Source: Leifsonia sp. 1010
GTDB lineage: Bacteria > Actinomycetota > Actinomycetes > Actinomycetales > Microbacteriaceae
DNA: 64,000 bases
Direction: 5' to 3'
NCBI RefSeq assembly: GCF_031455295.1
Contig: NZ_JAVDSL010000001.1
Coordinates: 2,046,001-2,110,000, forward strand
Shown: positions 49,963-57,978 of the stretch, one piece after another
How the letters are laid out: each line of letters begins with the position of its first letter
Numbering within the stretch: position 1 is the stretch's first letter
Notes under the pieces: model-generated
The model's database searches: none
What the model saw: only the letters and a program-made list of their open reading frames with translations
Told to the model about the DNA's origin: nothing
Translations under genes and position numbers: made by a program

Positions 49963-51231
49963 TCAGCCGCAGAGTCCGACGCCGGCCGATGTGAGGATGA
50001 CGGTGCGGTTCTGCTCCGCGACGGCGTCCGAGTAGGCGCCCGAGGCGTCGGTCTCCTTCTTCCAGCCGCACCACTCGAAGCCGACCCCCGCGGTCTGAAG
50101 CAGGGTGGCGGGCACGCCGAGACCCACCAGCGCCGACTTGACCGCATCCGCCCGCTTCAGGGAGAGCGCGGTGTCGGCGGTGTTGTCGGTCGCCTGGTCC
50201 TTGGATGCGGTGCCCGTGATGGTCACCGGCTTGCCGTTCTGCTCGATCGCGGGCACGAGGGTGGCGAGCACGTTCTGGGCCGCGGCCGGATCGGAGAAGG
50301 TCGCCGTGTCCTTCGTGAAGAGCAGTTCGCTGTTGCGGATGACCACGGGCTTCGACCAGTCCGTCTTCGTGGCGACCGGCTCGATGGTCACCGGACTGAC
50401 GGCAGGGAGCCCGGCGGCCGCATTCCCGGAGGCCGGCTCGGGGAGAAGCGAGAGCGTCCCTCCGGCGGCCGTGATCACGGCGGACCAGATCGCCTCCAGG
50501 TTGCTGCGCGCCGGAACAGTCAGCGGCTGCTGCGCGCCCGCGGTGTCGCCCATCCCGGACCAGTACACGGTGACGCCCTTCAGGTCCGTCGGAAGCAGCT
50601 TCCGGGAGGTCAGATCGGAGACCACCTGCGCCGGATCGGCGTAGAGCAGGCCGGTTCCGGCGAAGTTCAGCGGGTCGGTGGTCTGCAGCCCGCTGCCGAC
50701 GACGATGACGCCCATCGGGTCGCCGCCGAGGTTGCGTGACGCCTGGTCGATGGCGCCCAGGTAGTCGACCTCCGGGGCCGACGCCTTGAGACCGTCGATG
50801 TACGAGGTGATCTGCGTGAGCTTGGTGCGCTGGTCGTTCTGGCAGACGATCGCATCCTGAGCCGACGACCCGAGCGCTGTCGTGCCCATGACCTGCGGCG
50901 TGCCGGATGGCACGACGACGGTCACGCTGCCGTTCGTCTTGCCGGCCGCCTGCAGCTGAGCCGACGCCGACGCCGGGAGGGTCACGGCCGGTGCGTTCGC
51001 CGTGCTCCCGGCGACGACGCCGAGGTTGCGCTTGTGCGACTGGTCGCACGCCTCGCCGGATGCCGTCGCCGGAGCGCACGCCGCGAGTCCCGCGACGACC
51101 GCCACGACGACCCCTGCAACCGCTCCCGCCCGAACGCCGCGCTTCCCCCACCGTCGAGTCCGCGAAGACTGACCGTCTTCGTGGCGCGTCGCGTGCAATT
51201 CGTGCGTACTCGACGGGGGGAGGTGGGGCAT
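49963..51231 (-). CDS. OmpA-domain lipoprotein whose 5' end contains a dispersed repeat
   Basis: A 422-residue lipoprotein with lipobox GLAAC (Cys about 53) and a C-terminal OmpA-like domain (DTATFSDPAAAQNVLATLVP, VTITGTASKDQATDN, LSLKRADAVKSALVGLGVPA). The middle is an unrecognised alpha/beta domain with IVVGSGLQTTDPLNF. OmpA-like domains bind peptidoglycan, so it probably links a complex to the wall. No start codon exists between the dispersed repeat (51149-51220) and the hydrophobic core that is early enough to give a full signal, so the repeat is translated as residues of about 4-28. It is the last gene of a four-gene operon. Confidence 0.82.
   Translation of the reverse strand: MPHLPPSSTHELHATRHEDGQSSRTRRWGKRGVRAGAVAGVVVAVVAGLAACAPATASGEACDQSHKRNLGVVAGSTANAPAVTLPASASAQLQAAGKTNGSVTVVVPSGTPQVMGTTALGSSAQDAIVCQNDQRTKLTQITSYIDGLKASAPEVDYLGAIDQASRNLGGDPMGVIVVGSGLQTTDPLNFAGTGLLYADPAQVVSDLTSRKLLPTDLKGVTVYWSGMGDTAGAQQPLTVPARSNLEAIWSAVITAAGGTLSLLPEPASGNAAAGLPAVSPVTIEPVATKTDWSKPVVIRNSELLFTKDTATFSDPAAAQNVLATLVPAIEQNGKPVTITGTASKDQATDNTADTALSLKRADAVKSALVGLGVPATLLQTAGVGFEWCGWKKETDASGAYSDAVAEQNRTVILTSAGVGLCG
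51149..51220. repeat. dispersed palindromic repeat, copy 4, inside a coding 5' end
   Basis: CCGTCGAGT (51151-51159) pairs with ACTCGACGG (51208-51216); GCGTCGCGTGCAA is at 51186-51198. The left half differs from other copies and carries its own hairpin CGAAGAC-TGACC-GTCTTCG (51163-51181). Confidence 0.85.
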
Positions 51232-51242
51232 GCGGGAGCCTT

Positions 51243-52148
51243 TCACGCGGTCGGGGAGGTCGGGGCGGTCGGAGAGGTGGGCGACGCGGAGGCGCCGGGC
51301 GGGAGGGGCGGGGCGAGGTCGGGGGATTCGACGCTGCGGCGGGCGCGCAGCTCGCGGATGATCTGGCTGGTGCTCTCCGGGTCGCGCTCGCGCTGTGCCA
51401 GGCGGGTCGCGAGCTGGGCGCGCACCACATCCATCCGGGAGTGGAACGTGACGCGGGCGCCCGTGTACCGGACGGCGTCGTGCGCGTCGAGCTGCATCGC
51501 CAGGCGGGTGCGCTCCTCGGCGGCGACCGCCTCGCCGTGCAGCCGATCGCGGAGCAGCCGCAGCCGGGCGGCCTGTGCGTGCGCCTTCTCGGCGGCGGTG
51601 AGGAGCGGCTTCGTCGTCAGCCACGCCACGACGAAGCTGAGCGCGCCGGAGGTGGCCAGCACGCCCAGCATGAGGAACGCCATGATCGTGTCCGGCGCGG
51701 TCCACGAGAACCCGGCCGGCGCGGCCGTCTCGGCTCCGCCGACGAGGCCGGTCAGCCCGCCCGCGCTCTGCGCGTCGATGCCCGCCTTGATCCGGGCGAT
51801 CGTGATGGCGGCGAGGATGGCGGCCCAGACCAGTCCGAGCACGACCGAGGTGATGATCCACCTCCGCGACATGACGCCCGCCTGGACGCGACGGAGCAGG
51901 ATGGCCACGACGTGCGGCAGGGTGACGACCGCGAGCGAGATGCCGAGCGTGATGACGTACATCTGCAGCCCGATCGACCCGTACTGGCTGTCGTTGCGGA
52001 GGAGGAGCGTCAGCGCCTGCGCGAGCAGGATGTAGTCCACCGCGATCATGGCGACGAGCAGCACGTAGACCATGACGTGGGCGAAGGGCGAGATGTGGCC
52101 GACGTGGGGACGCAGGCGCGGAGGGCGGGTGACGATGTCGCGTGCCAT
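51243..52148 (-). CDS. membrane protein with C-terminal cytoplasmic helical tail
   Basis: A 301-residue protein with four predicted helices (HVMVYVLLVAMIAVDYILLA; MYVITLGISLAVVTLPHVVA; WIITSVVLGLVWAAILAAIT; IMAFLMLGVLATSGALSFVV) followed by a charged alpha-helical domain (LTAAEKAHAQAARLRLLRDR, RTRLAMQLDAHDAVR) and a Pro/Ser-rich end. No family recognised. ATG 52148, 10 bp after the coiled-coil gene and 11 bp before the OmpA lipoprotein: one operon, likely one envelope complex. Confidence 0.75.
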   Translation of the reverse strand: MARDIVTRPPRLRPHVGHISPFAHVMVYVLLVAMIAVDYILLAQALTLLLRNDSQYGSIGLQMYVITLGISLAVVTLPHVVAILLRRVQAGVMSRRWIITSVVLGLVWAAILAAITIARIKAGIDAQSAGGLTGLVGGAETAAPAGFSWTAPDTIMAFLMLGVLATSGALSFVVAWLTTKPLLTAAEKAHAQAARLRLLRDRLHGEAVAAEERTRLAMQLDAHDAVRYTGARVTFHSRMDVVRAQLATRLAQRERDPESTSQIIRELRARRSVESPDLAPPLPPGASASPTSPTAPTSPTA

Positions 52149-52158
52149 GGGCGGCCTC

Positions 52159-52512
52159 TCAGGCGTAGGAGTGGAAGTCGGGATCGTGGCCGGCGAGCTT
52201 GGCGTCGAGCCGCGCGACGTCCTGGTCGGCGCGGCGGATGTCGTCCTCGGCGCGCTCGAGCGCTCGGCGGATGAGCTCCTGCCGAGCTTGCGCCTCGGCG
52301 ACGCGGGCGGAGGCGATGGCGACGTTGCGGGTGCGCTGCCGCTCCAGCTCGGCGACCCCCGCACGCTCGAAGGCGGCGAGCTCGTGCTCGAAGACCTCCA
52401 GGGTCTCGACGTCGACGGCGTGGCGCATGCGCCGCAGCCGCCGGAGCAGCCGCCGGCGGAGGCCGCCGGTGGCGGGGACGCGGTAGTCGGTCAGTCGGTC
52501 ACGCCGAGGCAT
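52159..52512 (-). CDS. coiled-coil protein, 117 residues
   Basis: After a basic N-terminus (GGLRRRLLRRLRRMRHAVDV) the protein is one long predicted coiled coil (ETLEVFEHELAAFERAGVAE ... RRALERAEDDIRRADQDVAR). No family recognised. ATG 52512 overlaps the 3' end of the upstream coiled-coil gene by 14 bases. Confidence 0.7.
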   Translation of the reverse strand: MPRRDRLTDYRVPATGGLRRRLLRRLRRMRHAVDVETLEVFEHELAAFERAGVAELERQRTRNVAIASARVAEAQARQELIRRALERAEDDIRRADQDVARLDAKLAGHDPDFHSYA

Positions 52513-53170
52513 CGGTCCTCCTGTGGTGGTCGTCGTGGCCGGCGGTGACGCCGGCGGTCTCCTCGCCCGCTGTGCGTGCTGCGGCGATGGGGTGCAGGGC
52601 GTCAACGGCGGTACCGCGTGAGGTGAGCCAGTCGGAGCGGTGCAGGGCGGGCGGATGCGCGGATACGCGTCCCGATGTCGCCTGACGGAGGGCGCCCCAG
52701 TACACGGCGGCCTTCTCGTCGGAGCGGTCGAACATCCGTGCCGCCCGCAATTGCGCGGCGGTGAACCGCGCGTTGATCAGCGCGCTGAGCTCGTCGCTGC
52801 GCCGGTGCGCCCGGCGGATGCGCCGCTCCAGCCGCCGCAGCTCCTCGAACGCGGTGCCCTGTCCTTCGGCGATGCGGAGCCGGTCGCCCTCGGGAAGCCG
52901 GTCGATCCGTTCCTCGTACGTGTCGAGGTCGGAGCGGAGGGCGGAGGTGAGGACGCGGTGCTCGGTGAGCTCGCGACGCATGCTGCGGAAGAAGCGCTGC
53001 TCCTCGCGGCGGGCGAACGCGTCGGCCCTGGTCTGCAGGGTGGCGACGGTCGGCGACGTGCGGTCGCCCGCATCCACCTCGCTGTCGTGGACGGTGGCCG
53101 CGTCGCGGCGCGCCAGCCGGACCAGGCGGCGTCGGGCGAACGGCCCGAGTCTCAGCGGCTGCGTCGTCAT
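52499..53170 (-). CDS. coiled-coil protein, 223 residues
   Basis: A basic N-terminus (LRLGPFARRRLVRLARRDAA), then a helical coiled-coil stretch (about 55-165: FRSMRRELTEHRVLTSALRS, FEELRRLERRIRRAHRRSDE), then a short unstructured tail rich in His. No family recognised. The ATG at 53170 is preferred over an upstream in-frame 53242. First gene of the four-gene operon (223 aa, 117 aa, membrane protein, OmpA lipoprotein). Confidence 0.72.
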   Translation of the reverse strand: MTTQPLRLGPFARRRLVRLARRDAATVHDSEVDAGDRTSPTVATLQTRADAFARREEQRFFRSMRRELTEHRVLTSALRSDLDTYEERIDRLPEGDRLRIAEGQGTAFEELRRLERRIRRAHRRSDELSALINARFTAAQLRAARMFDRSDEKAAVYWGALRQATSGRVSAHPPALHRSDWLTSRGTAVDALHPIAAARTAGEETAGVTAGHDDHHRRTDASA

Positions 53171-53254
53171 AACGGGCGAGCGTAGGGAGTCGGCCTGTGC
53201 GTCCCCTAGGTGTACGTCGAAGGAAGCCCGAACGTGATCCAACTGTGACCGCGC

Positions 53255-53941
53255 CTAGCGGTCGGCCGCCAGCGCCTCCAGGTAGCCCGCGTACCCCGCC
53301 GGTGCGCGCCCGCGCAGCCGGGCCGAGGTGACGACCGGCTCGTGCTCGGACGACAGCATCACGATGCCCGATTCCCGCAGGCGCGCGGCCAGGCGGACGT
53401 CCTCCGCGGTGGCGAGCGGCGGGAAGCCGCCGGCCCGGCGGTAGGCGGATGCGCGCATCCCCAGGTTCGCCCCGTGCACGTGGCCGAGGGTCGCGCCCGG
53501 GGGATGCCGGTCCTCCCAGACGCGGCGGCGCTCGGCGTCGAGGTCGTCGAGCACCGGGACGACGGCGCCCGTGTACGCGTCGGCATGCCTGGCGGCGCGC
53601 AGGTGCTCGGCGAGCCACCCGCGCGGAACCGTGCCGTCCGCGTCGGTGAAGGCAAGCCACACGCTCTCCGGGTCCTGCCCGCTGCCGGCGAGCGCGGTCT
53701 CGACGCCATGCGCGCGGCTGCGGCCGACGTTCCCGAACTCCACGGTGACCGTGCGAACAGCAGGATGCCGGCCGGCGATCGCCGCCGAGCCGTCCGTGCA
53801 CGCGTCGAGGACCAGGACGATGTCCGTCGGCACGCCCACGATCGCCGCGGCATCCTCGACCGACCTCAGGCAGGCGTCCAGCGTGGGGGCCTCGTCGCGG
53901 GCCGGGATCACGACGACCGCTCGACGGATCGCCGGCCTCAT
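53255..53941 (-). CDS. glycosyltransferase family 2
   Basis: A 228-residue GT-A enzyme: VVVIPARDEAPTLDACLRSV, IVLVLDACTDGSAAI, GNVGRSRAHGVETAL, the DxD-type WLAFTDADGTVPRGWLAE and a late GFPPLATAEDVRLAARL. It has no membrane helices. It overlaps the PIG-L/methyltransferase stop by 4 bases, and is third in that operon. Donor and acceptor are unknown; the context suggests a glycolipid or small glycoside. Confidence 0.9.
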   Translation of the reverse strand: MRPAIRRAVVVIPARDEAPTLDACLRSVEDAAAIVGVPTDIVLVLDACTDGSAAIAGRHPAVRTVTVEFGNVGRSRAHGVETALAGSGQDPESVWLAFTDADGTVPRGWLAEHLRAARHADAYTGAVVPVLDDLDAERRRVWEDRHPPGATLGHVHGANLGMRASAYRRAGGFPPLATAEDVRLAARLRESGIVMLSSEHEPVVTSARLRGRAPAGYAGYLEALAADR

Positions 53942-55212
53942 CGCAGGACCTCCAGCACGAACTCCTCGTCGCGATGCACGACCACGGGCCGCAGGCCGGA
54001 CCGTTCCCGGAATCGGGCATGCGCCGCCTCTCCCGACTGGGCGAAGTCGTCGGAGTCGCCCGTCCAGTGGCAGAGCAGCACCTCGCCGCCCTGCGCCAGG
54101 GAGCCGACGATGCGGTCGATGACTGCATCCCACTCGTCTTCGGCGAGGTAGTACGCCAGCTCGGAGACGATCACGAGGTCGGTGCCGTGGTCCGCGGCGG
54201 CCGGCCACTCCTGCGGGACGCGCATGCGCTCGACCACGACGTTCGGCCGGTCGCGCAGCCGCTCGGCCGCGGCCTCCACAGCCGACGCGGAGCCGTCCAC
54301 CGCGATCAGCTCGTCACACCGATCGGCGAGCACGGAGGTCGTCTCCCCGATCGAGCAGCCGAGTTCGACGGCCCGGCCGTACCGCTCGCGGGGGAGGGAT
54401 GCGGCGAGCACCGCCCGCCGCCGCCGCTCGTACCAGCGGGTGCGGACACGCCACGGGTCGTCGCGTTCGTGGTGCATCCGCTCGAAGTGCTGATCCGCCG
54501 GCTCGGGCGGCTCGATGACGACCTCGCGGCCGTCGGCGGCCCGCTCGACGAAGCCCGGTTCCAGCACGCCGTCCGGGTTGTGCGAGGTCCGCAGCTGCGA
54601 GGCGAATGCGGCGAGGGCGGTGCGCTTGCTGCTCCGCTCGCCGGCGTCGAGGACCACCTCGCGCACCCGCCGCCAGGGGACATCGGCCGGTGTGCCCCAC
54701 TGCCAGAGCCAGACCGGGTACAGCAGGACGCGCCGTCCGCGTTCGCGGGCGGCCGCGACGACCTCCCGGCCGAGGGTCCGGTGGTCGCCGTGCCGGTCGC
54801 CGGTCCAGGGAGCGAGCACCAGACGGTTTCCCGCGTCCGAGGGAGTGTCGAGGATCTCCGCGATCGCGGTGCGGAGGTCGTCCGCGTGGTGTTTCAGGGC
54901 TCCGTCGGGCAGGCCCAGCGCGAGGGGCGCGGCTGCGGGAGCCGTCGGGAGTCCGAGGGTCGCGAGTGCGGCATCCAACTCGTCCATCCGCCCCGGATCG
55001 CACGCGGCCGCGACCACGACGCGGACCGGGATGCCGTCAACGGCGGCTCGGGCCAGTAGGCCGCCGACGCCGAGCGTCTCGTCGTCCGGGTGTGCGGAGA
55101 AGACGATCAGTTCATCCGGTCGGTCGTCGAAGGCGGGGACGTCCGACCACTCGTCGAGCGCCTCCCACGCGTCGGGGGCGGTCACGGCGGTACGCGGGTC
55201 GAAGCTCACCAC
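53938..55212 (-). CDS. PIG-L deacetylase fused to SAM-dependent methyltransferase
   Basis: A 424-residue bifunctional protein. Residues about 35-230 are a PIG-L/LmbE zinc deacetylase with AHPDDETLGVGG (41-45 HPDDE) and PWTGDRHGDHRTLG. Residues about 245-424 are a NodS-like methyltransferase with AVELGCSIGETTSVLA and LVIVSELAYYLAEDEWD. The pair would remove an N-acetyl group from an amino sugar and methylate the amine or a nearby group. GTG at 55212 overlaps the previous gene's stop by 7 bases. Confidence 0.92.
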   Translation of the reverse strand: MVSFDPRTAVTAPDAWEALDEWSDVPAFDDRPDELIVFSAHPDDETLGVGGLLARAAVDGIPVRVVVAAACDPGRMDELDAALATLGLPTAPAAAPLALGLPDGALKHHADDLRTAIAEILDTPSDAGNRLVLAPWTGDRHGDHRTLGREVVAAARERGRRVLLYPVWLWQWGTPADVPWRRVREVVLDAGERSSKRTALAAFASQLRTSHNPDGVLEPGFVERAADGREVVIEPPEPADQHFERMHHERDDPWRVRTRWYERRRRAVLAASLPRERYGRAVELGCSIGETTSVLADRCDELIAVDGSASAVEAAAERLRDRPNVVVERMRVPQEWPAAADHGTDLVIVSELAYYLAEDEWDAVIDRIVGSLAQGGEVLLCHWTGDSDDFAQSGEAAHARFRERSGLRPVVVHRDEEFVLEVLR

Positions 55213-56216
55213 CAGACGGACCGCGCATCCAGTCCGGCGAGGCGCTTGGCAAGCGACTCGTCGTCGCGTCCGCGGTGGTACTGCGACACGTAGAGTTCCA
55301 GGTCCGCGGCCCGGCGCGCGTGGCCCTCGTCGAAGGCCAGGGCGGCCGGTCCGAGCAGGTCGCGCACCGCGGCCAGGGTCAGCACGACGGCGTCGGCGAC
55401 CGCTCCGCGCACGGTGTGGGCGAGCGCTGCAGCGTCATCGCCGGCCACGCCGTCGTCGATCAGGCCCGCCGCGTGCTCCAGCTGAAGGCGAGCGGATTCG
55501 AGAGCACGGTACAGCTCTCCGACCCGGGCGGCGAGGAGCGGATTCCCGGGCGCCGCGGCGCGCTGCGTCAGGGCGCGGAACAGCGGGAGGCAGCCGCCCC
55601 ACCAGCACGCGGCGACGCCGATGCCGCCCCAGCGGAATCCGGGCCGCTCGAGATACCAGCCGGCCTCGCCCACCGGTTCGGCGGCGGCGCCCTGGAAGCG
55701 GAGCGGACCGCTCTCCACCTCGGCGAGCCCGCGTGCGACCCAGGCGGCCGGTTCGGCCGTGACGGCGTCCTGGCGCAGGTCGACGGCGAACATCCTGCGA
55801 TCCTCGCCGACACTCGCAGTGACGAGTCCATGAGTGAGGCGACCGCCGAGCGAGCACCACGGCTTGACGCCGTCGAGCGTCCATCCGTCGGCATCCCGCA
55901 CGGCTTCGAGAGCAGTGCCAGGAGCCTCTGCCGCGAACACGCCCCACGTCGTCCCTTCCGCGGGGTGCGGAAGCCCGGCCTCGGCGAGGATCGCGAGCGC
56001 ATCGAGGTGCGGTTCGAGCACCCGTGCGGCCGTCAGGTCGATCGCGGCGATCCGCGAGAGCGCGCCGAATCGCTCCGCCGTCCGCCCACCGCCGGGCAGC
56101 GGAACCGCCTCCGGCTGAATGCGCGAGAGCGCGTCGAGCAGCGGGCCGACCCGGCCAGGCGATTCCGTCGCGACCTCCTCGTATCCGGCGAGGGCGGTCG
56201 GTGCGGAGGTCGTCAT
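55206..56216 (-). CDS. acyl-CoA-dehydrogenase-fold protein
   Basis: A 336-residue protein with the acyl-CoA dehydrogenase fold (GVFAAEAPGTALEAVRDADGWTLDGVKPWCSLGGRLTHGLV beta region recognisable; C-terminal helices ARVGELYRALESARLQLEHA and LYVSQYHRGRDDESLAKRL), but shorter than the usual 380 residues and lacking an obvious catalytic Glu. First of the three-gene operon, so its flavin chemistry probably acts on the same product as the PIG-L/methyltransferase and the glycosyltransferase. Motif segments are quoted from separate parts of the protein. Confidence 0.8.
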   Translation of the reverse strand: MTTSAPTALAGYEEVATESPGRVGPLLDALSRIQPEAVPLPGGGRTAERFGALSRIAAIDLTAARVLEPHLDALAILAEAGLPHPAEGTTWGVFAAEAPGTALEAVRDADGWTLDGVKPWCSLGGRLTHGLVTASVGEDRRMFAVDLRQDAVTAEPAAWVARGLAEVESGPLRFQGAAAEPVGEAGWYLERPGFRWGGIGVAACWWGGCLPLFRALTQRAAAPGNPLLAARVGELYRALESARLQLEHAAGLIDDGVAGDDAAALAHTVRGAVADAVVLTLAAVRDLLGPAALAFDEGHARRAADLELYVSQYHRGRDDESLAKRLAGLDARSVWW

Positions 56217-56326
56217 GATGACACCGTCGCACGATGCGGGCGCCCGGACGAGTCCCTTGACGGCGACCGGGTGGATGCGCAATCGCCGCGCCGCTGTGGA
56301 TCGGGGGAAGTGGATAGGGTGAATCG

Positions 56327-57142
56327 GTGACCCCGACCGCCGCAGACAGCGTCCTCGAACTCCGCGATGTCACGTTCCGCCGCGACGGCACGCAGATCCT
56401 CGACGGGATCGACCTGACGGTCCTGGCGGGGGAGCACTGGGCGCTGCTCGGGCCGAACGGCGCGGGCAAGTCGACGGTCCTCGGGTTCTGCGGCGCGCTC
56501 ACCTTCCCGACCTCCGGGACCGTGGATGTGCTGGGCCGCCGACTGGGACGCGTCGAGCTGCAGGAGCTGCGGCGGCACATCGGGCACGTGAACCCGCGGC
56601 ACCCCGTGCGGTCTCCGCTCACCGTGACCGAGGTCGTACTCACCGGGATCACCGGCACACTCGAACCGCCCATGCGGTGGACGCCGACCGACGAGGAGGT
56701 CCGCCGTGCGCGCGACCTCATCCACTCGGTCGGTCTCGACGAGCGCCGGGAGGCGCGTTGGCCCACGCTGTCGCAGGGGGAGCGCGGCCGCTCGCTGATC
56801 GCGCGGGCGCTGATCTCGGATCCGCGGCTGCTGCTGCTCGACGAGCCGACGACCGGTCTCGACGTGGCGGCGCGGGAGCAGTTGCTGGAGACCATCGACG
56901 GGCTCGCGCACACGGCGCCCGAGCTCGCCAGCGTCCTGGTCACCCATCACCTGGAGGAGCTGCCGGAGACGACGACGCATGCTCTGCTGATCACGCACGG
57001 GCGCATCGTGGCGCGCGGCGGCATCGACGAGGCGGTCACGACGGAGACCGTCACGCGCGCCTTCGAGCACCGCATCCGGGTCGAGAAGGCCGACGGCCGG
57101 TGGAGCGCGCGGGCCGTGCGAGAGCGCGCGATCCCCGCATGA
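56327..57142 (+). CDS. ABC transporter ATP-binding protein
   Basis: A 271-residue ATPase subunit: Walker A GPNGAGKST, signature LSQGERGRSLIARAL, Walker B LLLLDEPTTGLD and switch His in LVTHHLEELP. It resembles ModF/ZnuC-like stand-alone cytoplasmic ATPases; no permease or binding protein is near, so its partner is elsewhere or it is a non-transport regulator. GTG 56327 is six bases after TAGGGT (56315-56320): probably leaderless. Coupled to the hydrolase by ATGA. Confidence 0.9.
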   Translation: MTPTAADSVLELRDVTFRRDGTQILDGIDLTVLAGEHWALLGPNGAGKSTVLGFCGALTFPTSGTVDVLGRRLGRVELQELRRHIGHVNPRHPVRSPLTVTEVVLTGITGTLEPPMRWTPTDEEVRRARDLIHSVGLDERREARWPTLSQGERGRSLIARALISDPRLLLLDEPTTGLDVAAREQLLETIDGLAHTAPELASVLVTHHLEELPETTTHALLITHGRIVARGGIDEAVTTETVTRAFEHRIRVEKADGRWSARAVRERAIPA

Positions 57143-57978
57143 CGACGTTCGCGACCGCCGACGACGGGACGCCGATCGCCTTCGAGGAGCGCGGCGTCGG
57201 CGTACCGGTGCTGCTGATCGCCGGGCAGGCGACGGGGATGCACGGCTGGGGCCCGTTCGCCGATGCGCTGGCGCGGGACTTCCGAATCATCGTGTTCGAC
57301 CATCGCGGGATCGGGGCCAGCGGTGAGGGGGACGCCTCGCGTTACTCGACGCGCGAGTTCGCCTCCGACGCGGTCGCGGTGCTCGACGCCGCCGGTGTCG
57401 CCGCCGCCCACGTCGTCGGCCACTCGATGGGCGGCCGCGTCGCGCAGTGGCTGGCCGCCGAGGACCACGCGCGCGTGCGGCGGCTCGTCCTCATCGCCAC
57501 CACCGCAGGCGATCGCACGGCACAGCGCCGTGACCCGGCCGCGGTCGCCGACCTGCTGAGCGGCGACCGCGACCGCATGCTGCCGCTGTTCTTCGACGAT
57601 GCGTGGGCGGCCGAGCATCCCGACGACGTCGACCGCTTCTTCTCGCGCGTCGCCGGCCGACCGGCCCTCCGTGGGCACTTCGCAGCCAGCCGCGACCACG
57701 ACGGCACGGACGCGCTGGCACGCATCCGCGCCGAGACGCTGGTGATCCACGGCACCCGGGATGCGCTCACCCCGCTGGAGCACGCGCGCCTGCTCGCGGG
57801 CGGCATCCCGAACGCGACGCTGCTCGAACTCGACGCCCGCCACGGCCTCCACCTGGACACCCCGGCGGTCGAGGATGCGGTGCGGGCGTTCCTCGCCCGT
57901 GGCGCCGCGGGACTCCGCCCCGGCCGTCAGCTGACCGCGAACCCTCCCGCCCGGGCGACCTCCACGAACTCCCGGTAG
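57139..57978 (+). CDS. alpha/beta hydrolase
   Basis: A 279-residue hydrolase: LLIAGQATGMHGWGPFADAL, DHRGIGASGEG (oxyanion region), nucleophile elbow VVGHSMGGRVAQW, acid in LVIHGTRDALTPLEHARLL and catalytic His in DARHGLHLDTPAVED. The substrate is unknown. Its last 17 codons are antisense to the end of the DUF2252 gene (52-bp overlap), so the extra tail (GRQLTANPPARATSTNSR) may be unstructured. Confidence 0.9.
   Translation: MTTFATADDGTPIAFEERGVGVPVLLIAGQATGMHGWGPFADALARDFRIIVFDHRGIGASGEGDASRYSTREFASDAVAVLDAAGVAAAHVVGHSMGGRVAQWLAAEDHARVRRLVLIATTAGDRTAQRRDPAAVADLLSGDRDRMLPLFFDDAWAAEHPDDVDRFFSRVAGRPALRGHFAASRDHDGTDALARIRAETLVIHGTRDALTPLEHARLLAGGIPNATLLELDARHGLHLDTPAVEDAVRAFLARGAAGLRPGRQLTANPPARATSTNSR

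Noticed and set aside
56677-57138. longer start of the alpha/beta hydrolase inside the ABC gene
   Set aside because: Out of frame with the ATPase and lacking homology; ATG 57139 overlaps the preceding stop as in other local junctions.
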